Shown here in pieces: positions 17,150 to 26,513 of a DNA stretch of 64,000 bases. The position numbers were made by a program, and so were the translations under genes. Location: the NCBI RefSeq assembly GCF_024397915.1, contig NZ_CP073347.1:4402001-4466000 (forward strand), in the 5' to 3' direction. This stretch comes from Marinobacterium rhizophilum (GTDB taxonomy: Bacteria; Pseudomonadota; Gammaproteobacteria; Pseudomonadales; Balneatricaceae). Numbering within the stretch: the stretch's first letter is position 1; each line of letters starts with the position of its first letter. Under the pieces are notes generated by a model that was given only the letters and a program-made list of their open reading frames with translations, ran no database searches and was not told the DNA's origin.

Positions 17150-18007
17150 GTGCCGGTGAGCCTGACGATCGCCAGGGCGCTGCAGTGTGCCCCCCAGCTG
17201 GTGAACAGCGACAGTGCCCGGCTGGATCTGGAACTGCTGCTGTGCCATCTGCTCGAGTGCGGCCGTACCTACCTGTTCATGCACCCCGAGCGGGTGCTGT
17301 CGTCCCCGCAGGCCGCGGCGTTCGAGGCCTTGCTGCAGCGGCGTCTGGCGGGGGAGCCGGTGGCACACCTCACCGGGCGGCGCGGCTTCTGGACGCTGGA
17401 TCTTGAGGTCAGTGCCGATACGCTGATTCCGCGGCCCGATACCGAAACCCTGGTGGAGCAGGCGCTCGAATTGCTGCCTGATGGCGATTTCCGGGTGGCG
17501 GACCTGGGCACCGGCACCGGAGCCATCGCCCTGGCGCTGGCCAGCGAGCGCAGTCAGTGGTCACTGACCGGCTGTGACCGCATTGCGGCCGCGGTGGCGC
17601 TGGCGCAGCGCAACGCGGCCCGCCTGGGAATCGGCAATGCCCGCTTTGTCGAGGGCAGCTGGTTCGAGCCGCTGGCGGGCCGCTTTGCGATGGTTGTCAG
17701 CAATCCGCCCTATATCGATCCCGCCGACCCTCACCTGGGGCGGGGCGATGTACGCTTTGAACCGGCCTCGGCGCTGGTGGCCGAGGATGCGGGTCTGGCG
17801 GATATTCGCCATATCGCCACCGGCGCGCGGTCGGTGCTGGAACCCGGCGGCTGGCTGCTGTTTGAGCACGGATTTGACCAGGGCGCGGCGGTACGTGGCC
17901 TGCTGGATGAACTGGGTTACGGCGAAGTTGTCACAGTGCCGGATCTGGGCGGGCGCGATCGCGTCACCCGGGGGCGCTGGAATCTGCAAGGAGTGACTGA
18001 ATGCTGA
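17150..18007 (+). CDS. prmC: Release-factor glutamine methyltransferase
   Basis: Methylates the GGQ glutamine of RF1/RF2 using SAM. 285 aa from GTG 17150. N-terminal helical substrate domain, SAM motif LGTGTGAIALALA, and catalytic NPPY at residues 185-188. Directly follows prfA and overlaps the next gene, moeB, by 7 bp. An ATG at 17142 opens a frame that stops after five codons, which supports the GTG start. Confidence 0.95.
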   Translation: MPVSLTIARALQCAPQLVNSDSARLDLELLLCHLLECGRTYLFMHPERVLSSPQAAAFEALLQRRLAGEPVAHLTGRRGFWTLDLEVSADTLIPRPDTETLVEQALELLPDGDFRVADLGTGTGAIALALASERSQWSLTGCDRIAAAVALAQRNAARLGIGNARFVEGSWFEPLAGRFAMVVSNPPYIDPADPHLGRGDVRFEPASALVAEDAGLADIRHIATGARSVLEPGGWLLFEHGFDQGAAVRGLLDELGYGEVVTVPDLGGRDRVTRGRWNLQGVTEC

Positions 18008-18759
18008 CAGACGAGCAGTTGTTGCGTTACAGCCGGCAGATCATGCTGCCGGAGGTTGAGATCGGTGGCCAGGAAGCCTGGCTCGGCTCCCGGGTCCTGA
18101 TTATCGGTCTGGGTGGACTGGGCAGCCCGGTGGCCATGTACCTGGCGGCGGCGGGCGTTGGTGAGCTGGTGCTGGTGGACGACGACGAGGTTGATCTGAG
18201 CAACCTGCAGCGCCAGATCGTGCACAGCACGCCGCGGCTGGGTCGGCCCAAGGTTGAGTCGGCACGTGAAACGCTGGCGGCACTTAATCCCGATATTCGA
18301 ATCGAAACGCTGTGTGAACGGCTGTCGGAACAGCGTCTGGATGAACTGGTGGCCGGTGTTGATCTGGTGTTGGACTGCTGCGACAACTTCGGTACCCGCT
18401 TCGCCGTCAACCGGGCCTGCGTCCGGCACCGGCGGCCGCTGGTGTCGGGGGCGGCGATCCGCATGGAAGGACAGGTCGCCGTATTTGACTCCAGGCAGCC
18501 GGGTGCGCCCTGCTACCAGTGTCTCTATCGTGACGGTGAGGAAGAAAATCTGACCTGCTCCGAATCCGGCGTGCTGGCACCGTTGGTGGGCATTATCGGT
18601 TCGGTACAGGCCATGGAAGCGTTGAAGGTGCTGGCCGCGATCGGTCAGCCACTGGTGGGGCGACTGCAGCTGCTTGATGCCCGCAGCATGGAGTGGCGCA
18701 CCTTGAAATTGAAGCAGGATCCCTCATGCCCGGTCTGTGGTCAGGTCGGCAAGGAGTAA
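18001..18759 (+). CDS. moeB: Adenylyltransferase MoeB/ThiF family (HesA/MoeB/ThiF)
   Basis: 252-aa E1-like enzyme that adenylates the C-terminal glycine of a sulfur-carrier protein (MoaD or ThiS). ATP-binding GLGGLGSP near residue 40, catalytic DDDEVDLSNLQRQ region, and two zinc CxxC pairs (CYQC and CPVC). A Cys lies in LTCSES. Overlaps prmC by 7 bp, the conserved prmC-moeB arrangement. The sequence does not separate MoeB from ThiF; the context favours MoeB. Confidence 0.9.
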   Translation: MLTDEQLLRYSRQIMLPEVEIGGQEAWLGSRVLIIGLGGLGSPVAMYLAAAGVGELVLVDDDEVDLSNLQRQIVHSTPRLGRPKVESARETLAALNPDIRIETLCERLSEQRLDELVAGVDLVLDCCDNFGTRFAVNRACVRHRRPLVSGAAIRMEGQVAVFDSRQPGAPCYQCLYRDGEEENLTCSESGVLAPLVGIIGSVQAMEALKVLAAIGQPLVGRLQLLDARSMEWRTLKLKQDPSCPVCGQVGKE

Positions 18760-18764
18760 AGGTT

Positions 18765-19175
18765 TTGAACGACGACAATATAATTCGAAAGATTCTTGAG
18801 AGCAGCAAGACCATCGCCCTGGTGGGCGCGAGCCCCCGGCCGCACCGCGCCAGTCACCAGGTCATGGGGTACCTGATGGCCAAGGGCTACCGCGTTATCC
18901 CGGTTAATCCAACCGAAGCCGGCGCCAGCATCCTGGGGCAGTCGGTCAGGGCATCACTGTCGGAAATTGATGAGCCCATCGACATGGTGGATATTTTTCG
19001 CAACTCGGTGGATGCCGGTGACGCCGTGGATGCGGCCATCGCGGCGCACGCCAAGTCGATCTGGATGCAGCTGGGCGTGATAAACGAGCCTGCGGCCGAG
19101 CGTGCCCAGGCCGCGGGCCTGGATGTGGTGATGGATCGCTGCCCGGCGCTGGAGATTCCGCGGCTGAATCTGTGA
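18765..19175 (+). CDS. CoA-binding (YccU-like) protein
   Basis: 136-aa Rossmann-fold protein of the succinyl-CoA-synthetase-type CoA-binding family: TIALVGASPRPHRASHQVMGYL, GYRVIPVNP, and the ending LDVVMDRCPALEIPRL. The start is taken as TTG 18765 because AAGGAG (18751-18756) lies 8 bp before it and the length then fits the family; the frame extends further upstream but inside moeB. Exact function is unknown in the family. Confidence 0.85.
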   Translation: MNDDNIIRKILESSKTIALVGASPRPHRASHQVMGYLMAKGYRVIPVNPTEAGASILGQSVRASLSEIDEPIDMVDIFRNSVDAGDAVDAAIAAHAKSIWMQLGVINEPAAERAQAAGLDVVMDRCPALEIPRLNL

Positions 19176-19315
19176 CCGGTGGATCATCGCCTGATTGTGT
19201 GGATTTCAAAGCATCTGTCTGCACAGGGCGATTTTTTTAGAGAATTTTGCCTGGTTGCCCGCAACCGGGTCCGTAAAATGGGCGCTCTATATCAGCCCAA
19301 CGACAGGATAAACCG

Positions 19316-19669
19316 ATGAGCCTTACCCGTATGGAAACCGGCCAGCGCATGAGCCGGATCGTGATTCACAATGACACTGTTTACCTCTGTGGCCAGGTGG
19401 CGGCCGATGCCAATGCCGATATTCGCGAGCAGACGCAGACGATGCTGGACAAGGTCGACACCCTGCTGGCCCAGGCCGGCAGTGATCGCGAGCACCTGCT
19501 GTCCGCGACCCTGTATATCCGTGACATGAAGGACTTCGCCGCCATGAATGAAGTCTGGGATGCCTGGGTTCCGGAAGGGCACGCACCGGCCCGCGCCTGC
19601 GTTGAAGCCCGCATGGCGCGACCTGAACTGCTGGTTGAAGTGTCCGTGGTTGCGGCACTGAAAAAGTAA
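19316..19669 (+). CDS. RidA-family (YjgF/YER057c/UK114) protein
   Basis: 117 aa. RidA proteins hydrolyse reactive enamine/imine intermediates from PLP enzymes. The C-terminal motif region PARACVEARMARPELLVEVSVVAAL carries the conserved Arg, and IVIHNDTVYLCGQVA matches the N-terminal strand pair. It belongs to a RidA subgroup rather than canonical RidA, so the substrate is uncertain. The terminator downstream appears split by a palindromic element. Confidence 0.88.
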   Translation: MSLTRMETGQRMSRIVIHNDTVYLCGQVAADANADIREQTQTMLDKVDTLLAQAGSDREHLLSATLYIRDMKDFAAMNEVWDAWVPEGHAPARACVEARMARPELLVEVSVVAALKK

Positions 19670-19690
19670 TCCTCGTTCCATTGACCTCTC

Positions 19691-19876
19691 GAAAGCGCCT
19701 CCAGGGAGCCTGCTCGACAATACTGAACCTACTGCGAACCAACTGAGTTTGGCTGTTTTTTGTGCTGTTTTGCGTTAAATAGAACCACTATTCGCCTTAA
19801 AACACCGCAAAAACCCGCTCAAATCAGCCGGATCTCGCGACGGCCAGTATTCTCGGACAGCCTCCTGGGCGCTTTC
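19691..19876 (+). terminator. RidA-gene terminator split by an inserted element
   Basis: Left arm GAAAGCGCC at 19691-19699 and right arm GGCGCTTTC at 19868-19876, then GTCGTTTC. Without the intervening element these arms would form an ordinary intrinsic terminator hairpin. Confidence 0.5.
19703..19866. repeat. ~160-bp palindromic dispersed element, copy 2
   Basis: Same length, order and inner sequence as copy 1 at 4004-4166. Right end TATTCTCGGACAGCCTCCT is the near reverse complement of copy 1's left end, defining terminal inverted repeats of about 20 bp. Same orientation as copy 1. No coding capacity. Confidence 0.8.
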
Positions 19877-19894
19877 GTCGTTTCAGGATTCTGG

Positions 19895-21100
19895 ATGAGC
19901 CCCTCCATACTCAGTGAGCGCAATTACCTTACCTACCTGTGCGGCAGCCTGTTCTCGACCCAGGGGGTCTGGATCCAGCGCATGACTCTGGGCTGGATGA
20001 TGTGGGATCTTACCGGCTCGGAGACCTGGCTGGGTTTGCTGGCCTTCCTGATGTTCTTTCCGGTGGTGCTGGTGGGGCCCCTGTTCGGGGTGCTGGTGGA
20101 TCGTATCAACCGGCGTCGGGCGGCGGTGGCGATCAGCCTGCTGTTGAGCGGCCTGGGCGGGACGCTGGCGGCCCTGGTATGGGGCGGACTGATCGAGCCG
20201 CTGGGGCTGTTGCTGTTCGCGCTGGTGATCGGCATGACCAACAGTGCCTACCAGGCGGTGCGGCTGTCGCTGGTGCCGGAGCTGGTCAGCGTGGTCAACA
20301 TGTCCAGGGCGGTGGCGATCAATGCCATTCTGTTCAACAGCGCTCGCTTTATTGGCCCGATGATCGCCGGTGTGCTGATCAACCTCTACGGTGGGGCGAT
20401 GGCACTGGCCGTGAGCGGTGCCTGCTACCTGCCCCTGACGCTGGTGCTGTCGCAGTTGAGGCTGGATGAAAAGGCCCGCAGGGGTGGCGCGGAGCAACGG
20501 CGGTTTCTGGCCGACCTGCTCGCCGGCGTGCGTTACGCCCGCAGCGAGGCGCTGATCCTGCGTCTGCTGCTGGTGATTGGTTGCTCCGCGATTCTGGGCC
20601 GCGGCCTGCTGGAAATACTGCCGGCGGCGGTGGATGTGCTCTATCACCGGGGGGTGGAAGCGCTGGCCATGCTGACCTCGGCGGCGGGACTTGGCTCCAT
20701 CGTGGCCGGACTGATCCTGTCTGCCCAGTCCCAGGCGCGACTGCTGCCGGCCTTGGGCCTTGCGGCACCGGGGGCCGGCCTCGTGCTCATGTTATTTGGC
20801 CTCAACACACACTTTGAGGTCGCCGTGGTGCTGGTGATGCTGCTGAGCTTTTGTGCCACTGTCTGCGGCGTGGCGACGCAATCGCTGATACAGGTCTCGC
20901 TCGATCGCGCCTATCGCGGGCGGGTCATGAGCCTGTGGGGGGCGCTCAATGTCGGCGGTGGCGCTGTCGGCGGTTTGCTGTTCGGCCTGGTCACCGAGCA
21001 CGCCGGCTATGGCCTGACCCTGGTGCTGCTCGGCGCCCTCAATATTCTGCTGGCCCGGTTTGCCACCCGTGGGCTGGGCGCCCCGGAGCCTGGCCACTAA
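19895..21100 (+). CDS. MFS exporter (EntS/MFS_3-like)
   Basis: 401-aa major facilitator with about 12 membrane segments. Starts MSPSILSERNYLTYLCGSLFSTQGVWIQR, a pattern of the MFS_3 drug/siderophore exporter group, with the loop motif GVLVDRINRRRAAV between helices 2 and 3. ATG 19895 follows AGGA; the frame continues upstream into the palindromic element and that part is not coding. Substrate cannot be told. Converges on the antiporter gene. Confidence 0.85.
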   Translation: MSPSILSERNYLTYLCGSLFSTQGVWIQRMTLGWMMWDLTGSETWLGLLAFLMFFPVVLVGPLFGVLVDRINRRRAAVAISLLLSGLGGTLAALVWGGLIEPLGLLLFALVIGMTNSAYQAVRLSLVPELVSVVNMSRAVAINAILFNSARFIGPMIAGVLINLYGGAMALAVSGACYLPLTLVLSQLRLDEKARRGGAEQRRFLADLLAGVRYARSEALILRLLLVIGCSAILGRGLLEILPAAVDVLYHRGVEALAMLTSAAGLGSIVAGLILSAQSQARLLPALGLAAPGAGLVLMLFGLNTHFEVAVVLVMLLSFCATVCGVATQSLIQVSLDRAYRGRVMSLWGALNVGGGAVGGLLFGLVTEHAGYGLTLVLLGALNILLARFATRGLGAPEPGH

Positions 21101-21145
21101 GGCCCGCCTGGGCAGGTTGTCGAGCCATGCCTGGCAGGCACTTCC

Positions 21146-22855
21146 TCAGTGCAGTTTCAGACCGACCTTGGTGACGACATCGCCGTCCACGGCTTTGACC
21201 ACCAGGGTCACCGGGCCCAGCATAAGGCTATCACCTACAACCGGGTGGCCATGCTGGTGTCGGGCGATACAGGCCGACAGCGTCTGGCTGGAGTCCTCCT
21301 GCTCGACCCTGATGCCGTAGGCCTGCTCGACATCGGCCAGTTGCGCCTCGCCATTGAGCACAAACTCGCCGAAGAAGGCCATTTCCCCCAGGTGCTTGGG
21401 GCCCTGGGGCGCGTTGAACTGGTGGCCCAGGGCATCGATCATGTCGGGGCGCGCCATCACCGCCAGCAGGTCGCCATCCTGCAGGGCGGTCTTGGCCTGG
21501 GGGCGCAGGTAACGGCCGTTGCGAAATACCGCGGCGATACCGGTATCGGCCGGCATGCGCAGCTCACCCAGCGGGGAAGGCCGTTGCCAGCGCGAGCCCT
21601 GCAGCCTGAACAGCAGCAGTTCGTGTTCACCGACCGCCGGAACATCGATGGGAATGCGCCTGTGTGCCTGTTCGTGCCCCGGCACTTCCAGTTTCAGCCA
21701 GCGCGCCACCGGCGCCAGGCTGGTACCCTGGATAACCAGTGACACCAACACGACGATAAAGGCGATGTTGAAGAACAGCGGTGCCTGCTCGACACCCGCC
21801 ATGACCGGGAACAGCGCCAGCACGATGGGCACCGCGCCGCGCAGCCCCACCCAGGCGATAAAGCTCTGTTCGCGGACATTGAACTTGAATGGCCAGAGCG
21901 TGCTGAAGGTCGCCAGCGGCCGGGCAACCAGGATCAGCACCGCGGCCAGCAGCAGGCCGGCGGGCGCGATCAGCAGCAGCTGGGACGGGTCCACCAGCAG
22001 GCCCAGGATCAGGAACAGGCACAGCTGTGCCAGCCAGGCGAGCCCGTCGTGAACCTGCAGGATGGCCGGCATCATGCGTACCCGGGCATTGCCCAGTAAT
22101 ACGCCGGCCAGGTAGATCGCCAGAAAGCCGCTGCCGCCCAGGGCGTTGGTGCCGGAGAACACGACCAGGCCGCTGGCGGTGACCAGCAGTGGATAGAGCG
22201 CCGTGACCAGGTCCACCCGGTTGACCAGGGACACCAGTAGCTTGCCGCCGAGCCAGCCGCAGACGACACCAATGCCGATCTGTTGCAGCAGCATCAGGGG
22301 GGCTGCCCACAGTGACGCGTCACCCTCCAGCGTGATCAGCTGCAGCAGGACCAGGGTCAGGAAGATGGCCATGGGGTCGTTGCTGCCGGACTCGATTTCC
22401 AGCGTGGCACCGACGCGGGCATTCAGGTTCAGGCCGCGTCCCTGCAGCAGTGCGAACACCGCCGCGGCGTCGGTGGAGGACACGATGGTGCCGATCAGCA
22501 GGCCGTCAAGCCAGGAGAGATCGAAGATAAACACAGCGGCCATCCCGGTCACCAGCGCGGTGATCAGTACACCCAGGGTCGCCAGCACCAGGGCCGGTCG
22601 CAGGCCGACGCGGAAGGTTTCGCCTCTTGTGCGCATGCCGCCATCCAGCAGTATGATGGCCAGTGCCAGGTTGCCCACCAGGAAGGCGGTCTCGAAGTCG
22701 TCGAACTGGATATGCCCCGGACCATCTTCGCCGGCGAGCATGCCCACGCCCAGGAAGAGCAGCAGCACCGGCATGCCGATCCGGTTTGACAGTGGGCTCA
22801 GCAGGATGCTGAGCATTAGCATCAGGGCCCCGACCAGCAGGAACAGGGAGGTCAT
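21146..22855 (-). CDS. cvrA: Potassium/proton antiporter CvrA (NhaP2) family
   Basis: 569 aa. About 12 N-terminal membrane helices of the CPA1 exchanger family (IGTIVSSTDAAAVFALL and IESGSNDPMAIFLTLVL carry the ion-site acidic residues), then a cytosolic TrkA_C/RCK regulatory domain (GIAAVFRNGRYLRPQ, LQDGDLLAVMA). Length matches E. coli CvrA. ATG 22855 follows AAGGAT. Probably exports K+ during hypo-osmotic or alkaline stress. Divergent from the MOSC gene. Confidence 0.9.
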   Translation of the reverse strand: MTSLFLLVGALMLMLSILLSPLSNRIGMPVLLLFLGVGMLAGEDGPGHIQFDDFETAFLVGNLALAIILLDGGMRTRGETFRVGLRPALVLATLGVLITALVTGMAAVFIFDLSWLDGLLIGTIVSSTDAAAVFALLQGRGLNLNARVGATLEIESGSNDPMAIFLTLVLLQLITLEGDASLWAAPLMLLQQIGIGVVCGWLGGKLLVSLVNRVDLVTALYPLLVTASGLVVFSGTNALGGSGFLAIYLAGVLLGNARVRMMPAILQVHDGLAWLAQLCLFLILGLLVDPSQLLLIAPAGLLLAAVLILVARPLATFSTLWPFKFNVREQSFIAWVGLRGAVPIVLALFPVMAGVEQAPLFFNIAFIVVLVSLVIQGTSLAPVARWLKLEVPGHEQAHRRIPIDVPAVGEHELLLFRLQGSRWQRPSPLGELRMPADTGIAAVFRNGRYLRPQAKTALQDGDLLAVMARPDMIDALGHQFNAPQGPKHLGEMAFFGEFVLNGEAQLADVEQAYGIRVEQEDSSQTLSACIARHQHGHPVVGDSLMLGPVTLVVKAVDGDVVTKVGLKLH

Positions 22856-23059
22856 ATAATCGATCCTTGACGTTGCCCTGTGCAGTCCCGCTGGCTTGTC
22901 TTGCTGTCGGCGCTGCAAAGGGGGGAAAACGCTATTATAGGGTCGCCCGGGTGTGCGGCCAATGGCTGATGGCAATCAGGGCGCTGCATTGGCAGATGCG
23001 GCGGGACACCAGGGGCGGGCGATAACGGACAGGCAGACCCTGCAACAGGAGGCATGCGT

Positions 23060-23569
23060 ATGCGCGGTCAGATGGCGAAGCTGCTGGGGACACTGCCCCA
23101 GTGTGGTGTACTGGAGCAGATACTGCTGCGGCCTTCCCGGGATGAACCCATGCGAAGCGTTACCGAGGCCGTGGTGCAGCCGGGTGCGGGACTGCTGGGG
23201 GATCGCTTTAGCGGCCGACCCGACAGCAAGCGCCAGATCACCTTGTTTCAGGCGGAAAACCTCGCGGTGCTGGCGTCGCTGCTGCACCTTGAGTCGCTGG
23301 ACCCTGCGCTGCTGCGGCGCAACCTGCTGGTGCGCGGCATCAGCCTGCATGCGCTGAGCGGGCGCCGCTTCCGTATTGGAGAGGTGGTGCTCGAAGGGGC
23401 GGGGCAGTGCCATCCCTGTTCCCGCATGGAAGCGGTGCTGGGCCCGGGGGGCTTTAATGCCATGCGGGGTATCGGCGGGCTTTGCGTGCGCATTGTCGAG
23501 GGCGGGACTATCCGGCTGGGTGACCGGGTGCGGGCCGAACCCGCTATCGATACAGAACAGCTGCCCTGA
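23060..23569 (+). CDS. MOSC domain protein
   Basis: 169 aa. MOSC (molybdenum cofactor sulfurase C-terminal) fold with GLLGDRFSG near the N-terminus, RNLLVRGISLHALSG, and GAGQCHPCSRMEAVLG with the conserved Cys, ending in GDRVRAEP. ATG 23060 is chosen because AGGAGG (23047-23052) sits 7 bp before it but only 1 bp before the alternative ATG 23054. Likely a metal-sulfur carrier; substrate unknown. Confidence 0.85.
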   Translation: MRGQMAKLLGTLPQCGVLEQILLRPSRDEPMRSVTEAVVQPGAGLLGDRFSGRPDSKRQITLFQAENLAVLASLLHLESLDPALLRRNLLVRGISLHALSGRRFRIGEVVLEGAGQCHPCSRMEAVLGPGGFNAMRGIGGLCVRIVEGGTIRLGDRVRAEPAIDTEQLP

Positions 23570-23586
23570 TTGACTCTACCGCCGGT

Positions 23587-24597
23587 TCAGCTCTGCTCGC
23601 CGCAGATGGGCGTCTGCATCAGCTCGCGTACCCGCGGCGCTGCATGGCCGGTGGCGATCAGGAAGTGCAGCTTGGTGAAGGCCGCCTCCACCGTGAGGTC
23701 GCTGCCCGGCACCACGCCGATATCGTTCAGCTTGGCACCGGTGGCATAGGCGCCCTGACTGACCTTTCCCTGCAGACACTGGGTCAGGTTGACCACCACC
23801 TGGCCCCGGGCGGAGGCCTGCTCCAGTGCGGCCATCAGTTCACGATTCTCGTCCGGCGGGTTGCCGACACCGAAGCTGCGGATCAGCAGCCCCTTGAGCC
23901 GGGAGTTTTCCAGCAGCTGCGCGGCGATGCTTCCGGGCATGCCGGGATAAAGGTGCAGTAAGGAAACAGCGCAGGGATCGAAGTCCGGGGCGCTAAAGCT
24001 TGGGGTGCCGCGATCGAGCAGCAGGTGTTCCTGCAGTTCGATGTGAATGCCGGCCTGGCCAAGCCAGGGGCAGTTGGGCGTGTCGAAGGCATCAAAACCG
24101 GTTGCCCGCAGTTTGCACGCCCGGTTGCCCCGCAGCAGGCGGCCGTTGAAGTAAATGCAGACCTCGGGCACCGGGTAGTTACCGGCCAGAATCAGCGCGG
24201 TGATCAGGTTGTCCAGTGCATCGTTGCGTGGCTCGATCAGGGGGATCTGCGAGCCGGTCAGAATGACCGGCTTGTCGAGTCCCTGCAGGATGAACGACAG
24301 GGCGGAAGCGGTGTAGGCCATGGTATCGGTGCCGTGCAGCACCACGAAGCCGTTGTAGTCGTCGTAATGCTCCATCAGCGTTCGGCCCAGGCGGGTCCAG
24401 TCCGATGGCTGGATGTTGGAGCTGTCGATGAGCTGCGTAAATTCCAGTATTTCGAAATGGGGCAGGTTCTGCTGTGCCTGCTTGCTGAGTTTTTGCTGCA
24501 GCAGCTCGTCAAAGCCTGGCACCGGCACATAGCCCTGATCCGAGGGGTGCATGCCGATGGTACCGCCGGTGTGAATGATCAGAACTTTTGATTTCAT
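23587..24597 (-). CDS. ansA: L-asparaginase, type I
   Basis: 336-aa cytoplasmic asparaginase, Asn to Asp plus ammonia. Nucleophile loop HTGGTIGM (T13), second catalytic loop HGTDTMAYTASALSF, and TGSQIPL. No signal peptide, which fits type I. Lies 46 bp downstream of the ankyrin gene on the same strand, probably an operon, and converges on the MOSC gene. Confidence 0.94.
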   Translation of the reverse strand: MKSKVLIIHTGGTIGMHPSDQGYVPVPGFDELLQQKLSKQAQQNLPHFEILEFTQLIDSSNIQPSDWTRLGRTLMEHYDDYNGFVVLHGTDTMAYTASALSFILQGLDKPVILTGSQIPLIEPRNDALDNLITALILAGNYPVPEVCIYFNGRLLRGNRACKLRATGFDAFDTPNCPWLGQAGIHIELQEHLLLDRGTPSFSAPDFDPCAVSLLHLYPGMPGSIAAQLLENSRLKGLLIRSFGVGNPPDENRELMAALEQASARGQVVVNLTQCLQGKVSQGAYATGAKLNDIGVVPGSDLTVEAAFTKLHFLIATGHAAPRVRELMQTPICGEQS

Positions 24598-24642
24598 TAT
24601 TGTTGGCCTTGGGCGGTCTGCATGTTTGAGGGCTGGGGTCTG

Positions 24643-25299
24643 TCAGGCACCCAGAAACTGCTGGCGGATACGGTAATCCTGCTGGCAACGCCGGGCATAG
24701 GTCAGCGTCTCAGGGTTGATATCCGCCTGGGCGCTGTCAGGGGCGCCCAATGGCAGCTCTTCGGGCAGCGCGGCGCCGGAGTGAATCAGGAACTGTATCA
24801 GCTCACGCCGGTCGCTGTGGAGCGCCAGTTGCAGGATGCTCCGACCGGCGGCGTCCTGGCTGTCAATGCCGGCTCCGGCTTCCAGCAGGCGGCTGAGGTG
24901 GAGCATCAGGCGGGCGGGCGAGCACACTTCGAAGCAGGCATGCAGCAGCGGTGTACCGGCGGGGTTGCAGCTGTTGGCATCGGCCCCGGCGCGTAGCAGG
25001 GCCGCGAGCAACTCCAGGCTTTTGGGCTCGGGGCCCTGCAAGCTCAGGGCGCGCCAGCTCAGGGGCGTGCCGTCGGTGCCGATGGCATTGGCATCGGCAC
25101 CGGCGTTCAGCAGCAGCCACAGCAGCTTCGGGCGCTGGGCGTCAATCGCCAGTTCCGTTGCCAGCAGGTCGTCGTGCAACGGTTGCGACAGCAGCGCAGG
25201 CGACGCCTTGCGCAGCCACTTGGCCAGCGCATCGGCATCATCGCGTTCGATCGCCTGGATCAGCCGGGTGGCGGGGGAGCCGGTCAATAGCTTGAGCAT
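24643..25299 (-). CDS. Ankyrin-repeat protein
   Basis: 218 aa from ATG 25299 (MLKLLTGSPATRLIQAI). Four or so ankyrin repeats: ELAIDAQRPKLLWLLLNAGADANAI, LELLAALLRAGADANSC, LMLHLSRLLEAGAGIDSQD and RELIQFLIHSGA. A longer frame to ATG 25377 has no ribosome site and would leave only 15 bp to the divergent LysR gene, so the shorter form is preferred. Binding partner unknown; operon with ansA. Confidence 0.75.
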   Translation of the reverse strand: MLKLLTGSPATRLIQAIERDDADALAKWLRKASPALLSQPLHDDLLATELAIDAQRPKLLWLLLNAGADANAIGTDGTPLSWRALSLQGPEPKSLELLAALLRAGADANSCNPAGTPLLHACFEVCSPARLMLHLSRLLEAGAGIDSQDAAGRSILQLALHSDRRELIQFLIHSGAALPEELPLGAPDSAQADINPETLTYARRCQQDYRIRQQFLGA

Positions 25300-25392
25300 G
25301 GGCGGAATATCTCTGGGCACAGTGGCATCTATTTTGGCGTCTAGTCGTTTAGAATCATAGGCTCTCGAATAATTCATTACGCAGGATTGCGG

Positions 25393-26325
25393 ATGCCGGC
25401 GCAGATATCACTGGATGCACTCAAGGTACTGGATGCCATCGATCGACATGGCAGTTTTGCCGCTGCCGCCGAAGCGCTGTTCCGGGTGCCTTCGGCGATA
25501 ACTTATACCGTGCAGAAGCTGGAGGAAGAACACCGCATCAAGGTGTTCGAAAAACACGGCCGGCGCATGGTGCTGACGCCGGTGGGGCGGATGCTGTTGC
25601 AGCACGGTCGGCAGATCCTGCAGGCCACGGAGTCCCTGTCCGAGATGGCGCGGCGTATGGCGCATGGCTGGGAGGCCCAGCTGACCATCGCCATCAATGC
25701 CCTGTTCCCCGTTGAACTGATCTACCCGCTGGTAAAGCGCTTCCAGCAGGTGCAGCCGGATATTCATGTCATTTTGCGCTATGAAACCCTGGCGGGCACC
25801 TGGGACTGTCTGCAGGATAACCGCGCGGACCTGGTCATAGGCGCGCCAGGGTTGCCGCCGGAGGGGCGCTCCTACGATTTGCTGGGGTTGCCGCTGATGC
25901 CCGGCAATGCCTTCTGCTATGTGGCGGCGCCGGAGCATCCCATTTGTCAGCTGGAGCAGCCGGTCAAGCGTGAGGCGCTGCGGCGATTTACCTCGGTGGT
26001 GATTCCCGACAGCTCCAGGCACTTGCCAGCGCTGACCTATGGTCTGCTCGAAAGCCAGCCGCGCATCTTTGTGCCGGATACCGATGCCAAGCTCAAGGCG
26101 CACCTGGCGGGCCTGGGTATCGGATACCTGCCACGCTTTCGCGCCGCGCCTTATATCGCCAGCGGCACGCTGGTGGAGATCGATGTGGAACTGACCCGCA
26201 CCGATCACAGCCACCACATCGCCTGGCACAGCAGCAACCAGGGCCGCGCACTGCACTGGTTTGTCGATGCGCTGCGCGAAGAGAACCCATTTGCCGAGCT
26301 GATGCTGCAGGGGCAGGGCGCCTGA
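25393..26325 (+). CDS. LysR-family transcriptional regulator
   Basis: 310 aa. N-terminal winged helix (ISLDALKVLDAIDRHGSFAAAAEALFRVPSAITYTVQKLEEE) and a LysR substrate domain. ATG 25393 has AGGA 6 bp before it. Divergent from the ankyrin-ansA operon, which is its most likely target; this is inference. Confidence 0.92.
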   Translation: MPAQISLDALKVLDAIDRHGSFAAAAEALFRVPSAITYTVQKLEEEHRIKVFEKHGRRMVLTPVGRMLLQHGRQILQATESLSEMARRMAHGWEAQLTIAINALFPVELIYPLVKRFQQVQPDIHVILRYETLAGTWDCLQDNRADLVIGAPGLPPEGRSYDLLGLPLMPGNAFCYVAAPEHPICQLEQPVKREALRRFTSVVIPDSSRHLPALTYGLLESQPRIFVPDTDAKLKAHLAGLGIGYLPRFRAAPYIASGTLVEIDVELTRTDHSHHIAWHSSNQGRALHWFVDALREENPFAELMLQGQGA

Positions 26326-26339
26326 ACGTAGCCCGCGCC

Positions 26340-26353
26340 TTGGCGTACGCCAA
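26340..26353. promoter_or_regulatory. Perfect 14-bp palindrome between lysR and lacI genes
   Basis: TTGGCGTACGCCAA, 14 bp after the LysR stop and about 160 bp before the LacI-family gene. No T-run follows, so it looks more like a protein site than a terminator. Owner unknown. Confidence 0.35.
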
Positions 26354-26513
26354 TATCCTGTTGCCATCATGGCGGTCTCGACAGAATGACAGGACAGTTC
26401 CCGCCGGGCCGCGATCCTCTTTGCCTGGAGGACGGCAATGGTTTTGCACCCTGGGGATTTAGTGCTACTTTGAGCCTCGATTTCTTCTACGACAAGCACG
26501 CAACAAGCCTCCG

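Noticed and set aside
26340..26353. TTGGCGTACGCCAA considered as the LacI operator
   Set aside because: Centre is TA and the arms differ from the palindrome at 27763-27784; kept only as an unassigned palindrome.
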